64,000 nt of DNA from Cinnamomum chago (taxonomy: Eukaryota > Streptophyta > Magnoliopsida > Laurales > Lauraceae). Position 1 is the first letter of the stretch. The number at the start of each line of letters is the position of its first letter. This document shows positions 24,040-32,804 of the stretch, in pieces. Position numbers and translations under genes: made by a program. The notes under the pieces were generated by a model, which saw only the letters and a list, made by a program, of their open reading frames with translations, had not been told where the DNA came from and made no database searches. The stretch covers positions 74,051,422 to 74,115,421 of the forward strand of contig CP142456.1 of the NCBI GenBank assembly GCA_038049695.1. Direction: 5' to 3'.

Positions 24040-24698
24040 TAGCAACGAATTTTATTCGTCTCCTAAAAGGAATAAATATATCCCCGACGTATATAATTTG
24101 TCGCCTAAGAGAAATTGTGGCAAGGTTAAATATTGGGCGAAATGTCTACAAACTATGCGCGGCAAAACTAATTCGTCACCTATTATAATTTATGGCAATT
24201 CATGCACTATTTGGCGACAATAAAGTTTTGTCGGTAAAAAATTATAATTCAGCGACGACTCCATTTTGTCGCCAAATTCCTTTTTCACCATTTTTTATCC
24301 ATTTTCTCGTAATGAATTATGGACATTTGGCGACAAAAAATATCATTTTTGCCGACATAATGCGTTGTTGTAGAAAATTGATATTTGGCGACGATAATGT
24401 GTTGTCGCAGAAAATCATTTTAGCGACGATAATGTGTTGTCGTAGAAAATTGATATTTAGCGACGATAATGGGTTGTCGCGGAAAATTGATATTTAGCGA
24501 CGATATGGAGTTGTCGCAAAAAATGTATATTTAGCGACGATTAATTCTGATCGTCTGCAAAAACAATCTGATCGTCCGACACGTAATGGGCGACGAACGG
24601 GCGACGAAACCATTTTCGTCGCAGAATATATTATGCGACGATTTTGTGATTTTCTGCGACAAATATTTACGTCGCGAAAAATGATTTTTGTTGTAGTG
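24040..24698. repeat. Right subterminal repeat array of the inner CACTA element
   Basis: Tandem 32-35 bp units with the core TTTAGCGACGATAATG followed by TTGTCGC run from about 24380 to 24545. More scattered copies lie on either side. The last 28 bp are the inverted terminal repeat. Confidence 0.9.
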
Positions 24699-25131
24699 AG
24701 TGGCTCTTATTATTTCCTTGGGATGTGAAAAACTATTGCTGGCCTAATGCAGAGTCCCAGGGGCCAAGATCTAGCTTGACTTGGGATGTGAAATAGTGTT
24801 TGCGTGTGAACTTGAGAGCAAGAGGTAGCTTGACTTGAGCTTTGCTTGAACATTAAACAAGCTACCTTGATCTATAGCCAAGCTGAACTAACCCCAGCCT
24901 GAGCATGGCTTGAATTAAGTTGAGCTTGGCTTGATAGTACTAATTGATCTCAAGCTCAAGCTCTAGTGCAAGCTTTACTAGAAATAAGGCCCAACAGTGC
25001 AATGTTGTACATCTACTTTGCAATGCATATTGAGTTTGAGCTTGAGTCAAACTCAACTCAAAGATTACCAAATACTGAAACGTTTTCTTCTTGGTACCAT
25101 TTACATGACATGAGAGTTATTAGATAACCAC

Positions 25132-25165
<34 letters not shown>

Positions 25166-25703
25166 AGACCTGTGTATGGATACGGGATATCCCAAAATCA
25201 ACCTAATTGGGTCTTATTAGATGTATGTACTGAGGCATTGAAGATCAATGATGAAAGAAGTGTTAGAAGTAATATATATTTTGTATTAAATCATTCTTCA
25301 AAATGCAATTGTCCAATGTGATCCGTGGACATTTTTCTCGGCCTTTGTTTTGTCCACTTCTCATTTGAAGACCCTAAGCTTCTTTAAATTGCTTGAAAAC
25401 TTAGATGCTTAATGCGTTCATCTTCTTTATCTGATTACTTTTGCTCATATCTCTATTTATTTGTGGATTTCCCTCTATCTCTCTCTCTAAACCAGGATTC
25501 CAATGGTCTTTGAACTGCTAGTGTTTCAATTGCTCTTTCTCTAGTGACAAAATGTTTTCTCTTTAACATGAATCCTTTAATGATTATAAATTTATCCCAA
25601 AACTACTTGTGGTTGTGTCACATTGAATGATGACTAAAGAGCTCCTAAATCTTAGCTGTACAGAAAGTTTCTAGTCTGACCATTATTACCTTGTTTTTCC
25701 CAG
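24699..25703. other. Outer CACTA element, non-coding; carries one copy of a 73-bp repeat and an (AG)n tract
   Basis: AGT at 24699-24701 is the right target duplication of the inner element. 24792-24864 is identical to 30215-30287. An (AG)n run occupies about 25132-25162. GCTTGA/AGCTTG words are over-represented at 24770-24980. No ORF is supported. Confidence 0.6.
24792..24864 (+). repeat. 73-bp direct repeat (copy 1; copy 2 at 30215-30287)
   Basis: The two copies, AATAGTGTTTGCGTGTGAAC through to CATTAAACAAGCTA, are identical by eye over 73 bp and 5.4 kb apart in the outer CACTA element. This suggests a recent internal duplication or the flank of a repair event. Confidence 0.9.
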
Positions 25704-25749
25704 TATGCTCGGATTATTCAAAAACTTGGCTTTCCTGCTAAATTCAAGG

Positions 25750-25794
<45 letters not shown>

Positions 25795-26120
25795 GATGCA
25801 TTCCTTATTTGAACGCATATTCTGTGTTGGTTCTTCTAACAGTATGAACCAGAACTATTCCCTGGTCTGATATATCGAATGAAACAACCGAAGATAGTGT
25901 TGCTTATATTTGTATCTGGCAAGATCGTTCTTACAGGAGCCAAGGTCACACATTCATAACTCTTTGGTTTTTTAATCTTTGGTCACATTGTCCTTTTCTT
26001 CTTCAAACTTTGATTGTTATCTTCAATTTTTTTAATCCTTCTTCAGGTAAGAGACGAGACTTACACGGCCTTTGAGAACATATATCCTGTCCTTACAGAG
26101 TTCAGGAAAAGCCAACAATG
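25704..26120 (+). pseudogene. TBP: Captured C-terminal exons of TATA-binding protein (TBP), lacking one exon
   Basis: There are three exons with GT-AG borders. 25704-25748 reads YARIIQKLGFPAKFK. 25843-25944 reads [16 protein letters not shown] and [18 protein letters not shown]. 26047-26120 reads [20 protein letters not shown]. These are essentially identical to plant TBP, the core promoter-binding subunit of TFIID. The exon normally between the first two (the start of the second saddle repeat, beginning DFKIQNIVGS) is absent, although the flanking exons are phase-compatible. The intron at 25749-25842 is only 94 bp, beginning with (TC)n(AC)n. The first saddle half and the true C-terminal stop are missing. 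It lies in the outer CACTA element. Confidence 0.95.
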
Positions 26121-26481
26121 GTATGTGACTTTACTTTAGATGGTGCTTATTAATGAAATTTGTTATTCATATTAGTTTTAAGAATTACTTATTTGAAGGT
26201 ATTTTTTCCTCTCTGGATAACAAGAAGGATTCATTAAAGATGGAAACATGGAAGTTTGTGAAAGAGAATAGGAATTAGTCTTTGTATATGAGCAGTATAT
26301 CGATACAAATAAAAGCAAGAAAGAAAAAAAGAAGATTACAACAATTGGACTAAAGATTCATTATTATTCCTTGCTATGGAAGCATGGAAGCAAATCTTCC
26401 TTTTTATCTCCTCCCCTCAATATATGATGAATCTCAATTTGTAAAGGTTTACTGTTTACATAATGATTTAATCTTGTTCAG
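26121..26481. other. Intron-like DNA between TBP and an unassigned exon
   Basis: Purine-rich in the middle, with no ORF. It ends with ATCTTGTTCAG, a plausible acceptor. Confidence 0.5.
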
Positions 26482-26629
26482 GATCATTCAAAAGGGTGAG
26501 CAAAGCCAGATACATGCTAGCTATATTACATACAAGATACAAGACCTGTTTAAGTCAAGAGATGGCAACTACAGTGCTTTCGCTCCAATATTGTCACAGA
26601 TCAGAAGCCATCATCCCATGAACCCATGA
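26482..26629 (+). pseudogene. Unassigned captured terminal exon (about 48 codons)
   Basis: After ATCTTGTTCAG the frame reads IIQKGEQSQIHASYITYKIQ, DLFKSRDGNYSAFAPILSQI, then RSHHPMNP and a stop TGA at 26627-26629. The composition is that of a real soluble protein, and the exon has an acceptor and its own stop, so it looks like the last exon of a host gene. I do not recognise the parent gene. The neighbours on both sides (TBP, UPF1) are captured fragments, which supports the same origin. Confidence 0.5.
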
Positions 26630-27321
26630 AACCCTTTCATCGGCTTAGCCACCTAATGACTTGAGTGCTGGCCTCGCGCACAGCTTCATCCTTTCTGTCA
26701 ACATATTCTGGAAAGTTAAATAATTCATCTCCAACCAAATTGGCTCGTGTTGCATTGAAAATATTCTTATGCCCTGAATGGGTTTTATCCCAATGGAAAT
26801 TTTGCTGAATTGACCAATTTTATTAGTATTATACATCTATCTGATGTCGCACAATTTGATGAGGGCCCTGCTTGATACTTGGCAGGGAGTGGTTTTTGAG
26901 TTGTTGGCAAAATTAAGAAGGTAGGCTTACAGGTAGCATTAGGATCCAAGCTCCATAGTTAAAAATAAGTGACGAGTTCATGTTGGATTGTGTAGCAAAT
27001 GGTTGCTGAGTTGTGGTTGAAGAAAACAATGGTGTTTGTTGAAATGATGGTGGTTTGCATTATGAAATGAATAGAGATGATGTGATGGTAAATGTTAGTG
27101 TGGAGAGTTAGAATGAGGTAGAATTAGTGGCAGAGGTAGAAGACAATCAAGGTCTCAAATTACACTTGTGAATGGTGTGGAATCTGAAGATTTGATGTGT
27201 AGTAGTACAAAAAGTATAGGATTCAAAACCATCCATTACTCACTCTGCGTGTGTATGTGCGTCTTCTCTTTCCTCCTTTAATTGACTGTATGCTTATTTA
27301 TAATCAAAATTTCAAGTTCAG
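26630..27321. other. No recognised gene
   Basis: A/T-rich sequence with GTTG/ATGG-rich imperfect repeats around 26980-27180. It ends with the acceptor TTCAAGTTCAG before the UPF1-like exon. Confidence 0.5.
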
Positions 27322-27472
27322 TATCGCATGCATCCTTGCCTTTCAGAATTTCCTTCTAACAGCTTCTATGAGGGCACACTGCAAAATGGAGTGACCATCA
27401 ATGAGAGGCAATCAACTGGGATTGATTTTCCATGGCCTGTGCCGAACCGTCCCATGTTTTTTTTATGTTCAG
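27322..27472 (+). pseudogene. UPF1: Captured exon of the RNA helicase UPF1
   Basis: After TTCAAGTTCAG the exon reads [20 protein letters not shown], then [20 protein letters not shown] and PNRPMFF. This is the helicase superfamily-1 motif (QYRMHP) region of UPF1, the nonsense-mediated decay ATPase. It ends at a GTATTT donor (27473). The last codons are out of phase: in plant UPF1 the exon ends ...MFFYVQ, and here an eight-T run with one extra T shifts the final three codons. Otherwise it is nearly unchanged, implying recent capture. It lies in the outer CACTA element. Confidence 0.93.
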
Positions 27473-28205
27473 GTATTTTTGAAACTGTTAGTATTGGGTA
27501 TCTTTTGCTTTTGGGCATTTTGCACTCCTTAGGCTCAATGATTTTTCTTTGGTTCAAACTAGTGCCATGTTAGTAGGGGACCTTGTGTTACAAAAGGTGT
27601 TAGCTGTGGGATGTAATGTATACACCATTTGTTTTGACATAGTAACATAAAAGGATACTAAATTTGATGTAGAACCCATATAAAATCAAATCAAACTAAA
27701 ATATACTGTAGATGAATTATTCATGTATGAAAATATGTTAGATCTGAACTCATTATCTGTTCACTGTTGTCAAATGAGGGAGGTTCAAAGAGTTAGAATT
27801 TCATTGATCTTAATTAACTCATCCGCTTGTATGCCAATTGGCAAAAGATCAAAAAGTTAGCATTTCCTTATCTGGGAGTCTTTAGAACATCTTTCATCCA
27901 AGTCCTTTAGATACACAGTTGATGTAATTGAACCATGGGCCACCCAAATACTGAGTCCAGTGCGTTTGTAAATTTGCCGATGCTGATGACCTGATACTTC
28001 CTCATTTTCCCTTGTTTAATTCTAATGAACATACAATTTTTTATGCAGTAAGTTTATTTCCTTACCTTTCATTATCATCATTTGGCTGCCAGGTGAATGC
28101 CTACTGGTGTTGCTATGTCAGACAACACCTGTCTATGTTAGATGTAGATACCTGTCCTTGGTAGAAATAAATTCATGCTATACTCATTGTTAGCTTGTTC
28201 TGCAG
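27473..28205. other. Intron-like DNA between captured UPF1 and MetRS exons
   Basis: No ORF with protein character; A/T-rich sequence ending TTGTTCTGCAG. Confidence 0.5.
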
Positions 28206-28783
28206 GATTAGGCTATGATTCTACCATTCCTGATGCTCTAGATGCAGAGTCGCATCCCTTAACTAAGAGCCTAGCAGAGAAAGTCAGTAAATATGTTGAT
28301 CAGTATCTTGAAGCTATGGAGAAGGTAATTCACTGTATCCTTGAATAATATGATATTCATAGATGATAAGCTTTTCAGTTTGTACATATAGCCAGAAAAA
28401 TGAGTAGCTTGGATTGGTGATTTTACTCAATGAAATCACTCCTAACAGTCGTTTGTATGTATTGCTCGACCTAGGCTAAGCTAAAACAAGGTCTCAGAAC
28501 TGCAATGAGCATTTCCAGTGAGGGCAATTCATATTTACAAGTAATATACGTCTCCCCCACCCCACCCCCCGCCCCCCATCACAGAGTGTTATTTGTTTGT
28601 TAATTTCTTTATCATGCAACTGAACTGTAACATTTTACCCTTTTAATGTCTAAAACATAGGACAGTCAATTTTGGAGACTTTACAAGGAAGACCAATCTG
28701 CTTGCTCCATTGTGCTGAGGACTTCAATTGGGCTCGTGTATCTTCTAGCTTCTCTGCTAGAACCATTTATGCCATCTTTTTCT
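28206..28783 (+). pseudogene. Captured three-exon fragment of cytosolic methionyl-tRNA synthetase
   Basis: Exon 1 (28206-28324) reads YDSTIPDALDAESHPLTKSL, then AEKVSKYVDQYLEAMEK. Exon 2 (28475-28540) reads AKLKQGLRTAMSISSEGNSY. Exon 3 (28661-about 28783) reads DSQFWRLYKEDQSACSIVLR and LVYLLASLLEPFMPSFSV. These are the anticodon-binding helix bundle of plant MetRS, in order and in phase, with GT-AG introns of 150 and 120 bp. The catalytic Rossmann domain is not present. The end of exon 3 departs from the family at SFSVAVIHL and no clear donor follows. It lies in the outer CACTA element, + strand. Confidence 0.88.
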
Positions 28784-28866
28784 GTTGCAGTAATACATCT
28801 GGTTCCATTTTTCTATGGTTGCTCAGTAATACACCTTTATTAGTTTAATTATCCACTGATCTGCAG

Positions 28867-29034
28867 GTTAGAAAAGAAAATTGCTCAGACAAATGCAAAG
28901 ATTGAGAAAATGGAGTTCGATATGAAGATCAAAGAGGATTTAAAGACTGTAGCGTTGGGCACATCAAAGATCAACTACCTTGATCCTAGGATATCAGTTG
29001 CATTGTGCAATTATTGGACCAAATATGAACTAGG
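28867..29034 (+). pseudogene. TOP1: Captured C-terminal exon of DNA topoisomerase I containing the catalytic Tyr motif
   Basis: After CTGCAG the exon reads [40 protein letters not shown] and [17 protein letters not shown] is the active-site tyrosine signature of type IB topoisomerases. After LC the sequence NYWTKYELG departs from the family, so the extreme C-terminus is lost. It is not a functional enzyme because the core domain is absent. It lies only about 85 bp after the MetRS fragment, so the junction between the two captured genes is inside 28784-28866. Confidence 0.93.
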
Positions 29035-29515
29035 GTTAGTATGTTGACATTTTCTGCTTATAGAATCTTCAGATTCCTCTTTGTTCCATAATTACATCTA
29101 AACCATTTTTGTATATTACTTGAAGTCTTGAACTGAGCATGTGTGGCCCCGGTGATTATTTAGAATCCACATGGTTGCCCTTCTTATTTTTTTTTCTTTC
29201 CTTTTTTTTTTATCCTTTCCCGTTTTGCTTTAATGATTGGACCCCACTTGGGCTGAATTAACGTTTCTTTTCCCTTCTTTGTTTGTGCAGTTATTGTAGA
29301 TGACTATTAATTCCATTCTCATGTTCCTATTGTCTTAAACTTTCAAGTTTAATTAAGTGTTAGGATTTGATAGTGTTCTATTACACTTGCTTATAAGTAG
29401 TCTGATTTTTGTGAGGTGTTTTGGTTTGGCAATGTTCAATTAAGTCTTGCTTACACTTGATGCACTATGGTGGTTTTGGCGTTTGCTTATTCTGTTTGCA
29501 CCGTGTTGATTGCAG
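29035..29515. other. Non-coding DNA between TOP1 and exportin-T fragments
   Basis: A/T-rich, with poly-T runs. It ends GTGTTGATTGCAG, the acceptor for the next exon. Confidence 0.5.
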
Positions 29516-29680
29516 CCGAAAGAAATGGTTGATTTTCTTTTACTAATCAATCAGCTCATAAGCAAATTTGATACTTCGGTGGGTGATATTTTGGAGGAAA
29601 TATTTCCTACTATTGCACGCAGAGCTCTCAACATGCTTCCAAGAGAGGCATTTCCGTCAGGACCTGGAAGTAACACCAAG
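29516..29680 (+). pseudogene. Captured exon of exportin-T (PAUSED-type tRNA exportin)
   Basis: A 165-bp exon with AG acceptor and GTATGA donor encodes PKEMVDFLLLINQLISKFDT, then SVGDILEEIFPTIARRALNM and LPREAFPSGPGSNTK. It matches the central HEAT-repeat part of plant exportin-T, a karyopherin that exports tRNA from the nucleus; the NILPRDAFPSGPGSNTEE segment is distinctive. The frame is open throughout. It is the last captured exon recognised before the right end of the outer CACTA element. Confidence 0.85.
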
Positions 29681-30389
29681 GTATGAGGATTTAGTTATTT
29701 GTCAGTATGATTTATAAAATGCTCGTTTTATTAGGAAAATCATACTTTCGTCAAATGTATTAATGCCCATTTTTTTTTATTATATCCCATTTTTATGACA
29801 GAATTATCACCCCTTTTTTTTTCATTTTTAATCGTCAATCCGATTCACCTGAATGCTGTAGGTTTAGACATAAAAAAAAAAGGAAATTTCGAAAGGATTT
29901 GATGGTGGGTTAAGCAGCAGGTTTAGACATTTATCTTATAATATGTTGGTCATAATATTGGACATTGCCTCATAACGTATTATTGGAAATTTACCTAGAG
30001 GTTATGTTGGTCTGTCATTCCTCCATTATTTTACATGAAGGTGTCAGTTTCATGGTTTGTGGAACTTTTATTTGTCGTTCCTAAATTTGTTATGTCTTCT
30101 CATATCATTGATTGATTAGATTCATGTAGAAATGGTTGTGATAGTGTTGGTTTTTTATCAAGTACTTGTAAACTTGTGATTTGTTATAATTTTCTCCCTG
30201 AAACTGTAGAATCTAATAGTGTTTGCGTGTGAACTTGAGAGCAAGAGGTAGCTTGACTTGAGCTTTGCTTGAACATTAAACAAGCTATTATTGCATTTTT
30301 ATTGAAAGTGTATCATACTGCAGCATATTATTAGTAATGTATATATTACATTTTTTTTTTAAAAATGGATGGTATCTCGCTTCTATGGA
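29681..30389. other. Non-coding right arm of the outer CACTA element
   Basis: A/T-rich, with poly-T and poly-A runs. It contains copy 2 of the 73-bp repeat at 30215-30287. Confidence 0.5.
30215..30287 (+). repeat. 73-bp direct repeat (copy 2; copy 1 at 24792-24864)
   Basis: Identical by eye to copy 1 over the full 73 bp; the flanking sequence differs on both sides. Confidence 0.9.
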
Positions 30390-30691
30390 AACTGTCACAA
30401 CTGATGACTACTTGTGTCACTTTTGGTCCGAAAACAACATATTGATCATCTTTCTTGTGATGCTTTTAAGTTATTTCAGTGTCACTTTTGGGTTTAAAGT
30501 GACACAAGTAACCATTTTTTTGTGTCACTTTGATAATAGAAACTGACACAACAAATGTATTTCTTGAGACGCTTTTACGAACTTTTAGTGACGCTGGCAG
30601 ATAAGACGCTTGCATAGTAATCAGAAAAGCGACACAAACCACTTTTTAAGACACTTTAAAAGTGACTCATTAAGACATTTTTTTTGTAGTG
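30390..30691. repeat. Right subterminal repeat region and end of the outer CACTA element
   Basis: Copies of TGTGTCACTTT and the inverse AAGTGACACAA recur (30412-30422, 30479-30488, 30498-30507, 30521-30531, 30543-30551, 30627-30637). The element ends TTTTTTTTGTAGTG and is followed by ATA. Confidence 0.85.
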
Positions 30692-32804
30692 ATAGGTCAT
30701 CCCAAAAAGGATTGCTGTATTGGCTTTCCATTAATTGTTTAAGATGTTCAGCATATTTGTTGTTATTAAATAGCATAATCACTTTTCCTTATTAATTATA
30801 ATAGAATGAAAGATTTTGAGCGGATTAGATGTTAAGATGTGGGCCCAACGTTAGTCTTTAAAAATTATATGGTACCTACCTCTATGAACTGCAACCGGGG
30901 GCCATGTTTATAGGAATTAAAAGGTGGGCCACCTTTCTATAAATGTGCATATGGGTCCGACTGTTAAAAATCAGAACATGATCAATCCACCTTTAGAAAT
31001 TATAATGTTACCTTACATTTTAGGAATTATAGTACATGTGGGGCCACCTTTATATTACAAGTTAAAATTTCTAAAGGGCAGTATTGAAATGAGTTTTGTA
31101 AAGAAACTAACAAGGATAATTTTGGAAGAAATTAGATATAATTAAATGAGCTGGTTTGAAGAAAAGTTGAAAAATAAGGTTCTCGATTTTATCCCTCCAG
31201 TCTGAGTTGGGGTACTCCTATTTGAGAGTGCAAGACGCTGCATTATTTTATTATGCAGAAGTCGCTCCCTTTCAGGGGTGAATGGAACCACGTAGCAACA
31301 GTGGCAGCACCATCACTTGGTTCAGGTTCACTAGCAGACTCACGAAAATGGCCGCCTTGAACCAAATGGCCCAAAGACTAGTTAGCTTCACAACCAAGCA
31401 CGTCAGAATTTCACCCAACCAAACACACTAAAAACATGCTGTGTCCACCTAAATAAACAGCCAAAATTCCCTAAACAAACAGCCCGTATATTCGCTGCAA
31501 ATGGGTAGAAGATTCAATTCAAGTTGTGGCTCCAAATTGGTCAGGAGACGACCCAAATATTGTCTGAAAGTGGGTTGAAAAACCCAACCCAAATTATGCA
31601 CCTAAGTGGGCTAGAAACTTGGACCAAAGTTTTGGCCTAAATGGGTTGTAAATACAGCCCATATAGATATAGTGGCCGGAATTGGGCTGAAGTATAGCCA
31701 AATAGTGGCTGGAATTGGGTTTCAAATGGCACAAACAACAATGAGCCCAAAAATAATACAACAAATAGAGGACCCATTTCATGAGATTTTCCAATGTATG
31801 TACTCATTTATTTCATGAAATTTTCCAATGTTTGAACTCATTTCATGAAATTACCTCCATGTATGTGTGAATTCTCTTTAAGAAAGGAATTCATTTCAAG
31901 AACACACTCCATAAAAATGAATCCAGGTCTTAAACCCATTTTTGGAAATAGATTTTGGTCTGAATCATAAATGAGTTTAAATTGGCATTAGACATGGGTT
32001 GCAAATGTCCCAAACAGTGGCCTGTTATCAGCATGCATATGGGATGCTACTGTAGGCCAGTTATATGACCTGTAGGTTCCTTTTAAATATGGACTCGACA
32101 TGTGGGCTATTGTTTTTATGAACTTGACATGCGAGTTGCGCCAGGCTTGTCCTAACGGCTACAAGTTGGCCTATTAATGTGGTTGTTGTTATGACCCCGA
32201 CAGATAAGCCAATGTGAACTCGACATGCTATGAATTTGACATGTGGGCTGCATTGGGCCACACATATGACGTGTGGGTTGCCTTTAAAATAAATATAGGT
32301 CTGATATGTGAGTTGTGTGAAGCACTTTGGACGTGGGACCTAAATATCCCCATGACCTACCATGAGTTGAGCTGCCCACCAGAATCCTTTATCATATATT
32401 GTTGATGAATTATGAGTTTTCATCAACTCACTAGTGCCCATTTGGTAGAGCCAATATTTAATTCATCCCAGGTTGCATTAATTACATGTTAAGTGAACGC
32501 TTCCTGTCATGATATGCATCAATGATGAGAAATATATAGATCGTCAGTCTAATAGTGTAACCATCACAAATCATCAATCCAATGATAGACGACATGGATT
32601 TCTGATCATACGGCCGGCGAAACACCTCGGATTAGATTATTCAGCCACTGTTAAAAATATGTGGATATATAGCCAACCGCATAATGGAAACAACTCAGAC
32701 TGTCGATCCAAAGATGAAAGACGTGAGGATTGCCCACCTATCGATGAAAACATCACATAAGTTGACCCAATGATAGAAAATGTGTTGATTACCAAATCTA
32801 TCTA
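30692..32804. other. Repeat-derived, gene-free stretch
   Basis: No credible ORF. 31490-31740 contains repeated GGGTTG/GGGCTG-AAAT words, and 32080-32320 a decayed tandem repeat built on GACATGTGGGCTG. Degenerate transposon or satellite debris is likely. Confidence 0.5.

Larger units (their letters stand above)
14150..24698. mobile_element. Inner CACTA transposon (10.5 kb) nested in the outer one, with captured gene fragments
   Basis: The left end reads CACTACAACAAAAATCATTT and the right end is its perfect inverse; the terminal inverted repeat is identical over 28 bp. The target duplication AGT lies at 14147-14149 and 24699-24701. Subterminal regions are dense in GCGACGA/TCGTCGC-type motifs on both sides. 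No transposase was recognised. The interior carries + strand exon fragments resembling CSLA/CSLC, MAP65 and a SAM-methyltransferase-like gene. The perfect ends and clean duplication show that it inserted into the outer element after the outer one was formed. Confidence 0.94.
9536..30691. mobile_element. Outer CACTA transposon (21.2 kb) carrying host gene fragments
   Basis: The left end reads CACTACAAAAAAAATGAC and the inverted right end CACTACAAAAAAAATGTC. The 3-bp target duplication ATA lies at 9533-9535 and 30692-30694. CACTA ends plus a 3-bp duplication define the superfamily. Subterminal regions (9536-9690, 30390-30691) are rich in TGTGTCACTTT and its complement, as expected for transposase-binding arrays. 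No transposase domain was recognised, so the element is probably non-autonomous. It contains a second complete CACTA element (14150-24698). The element's own DNA, about 10.6 kb, carries exon fragments of at least six host genes, all on the + strand. Pack-type CACTA elements are known in plants. Confidence 0.92.

Noticed and set aside
9536..30691. Reading the captured exons as one genuine long multi-exon gene
   Set aside because: They come from unrelated proteins, each as a partial piece, inside an element with CACTA ends and target duplications.
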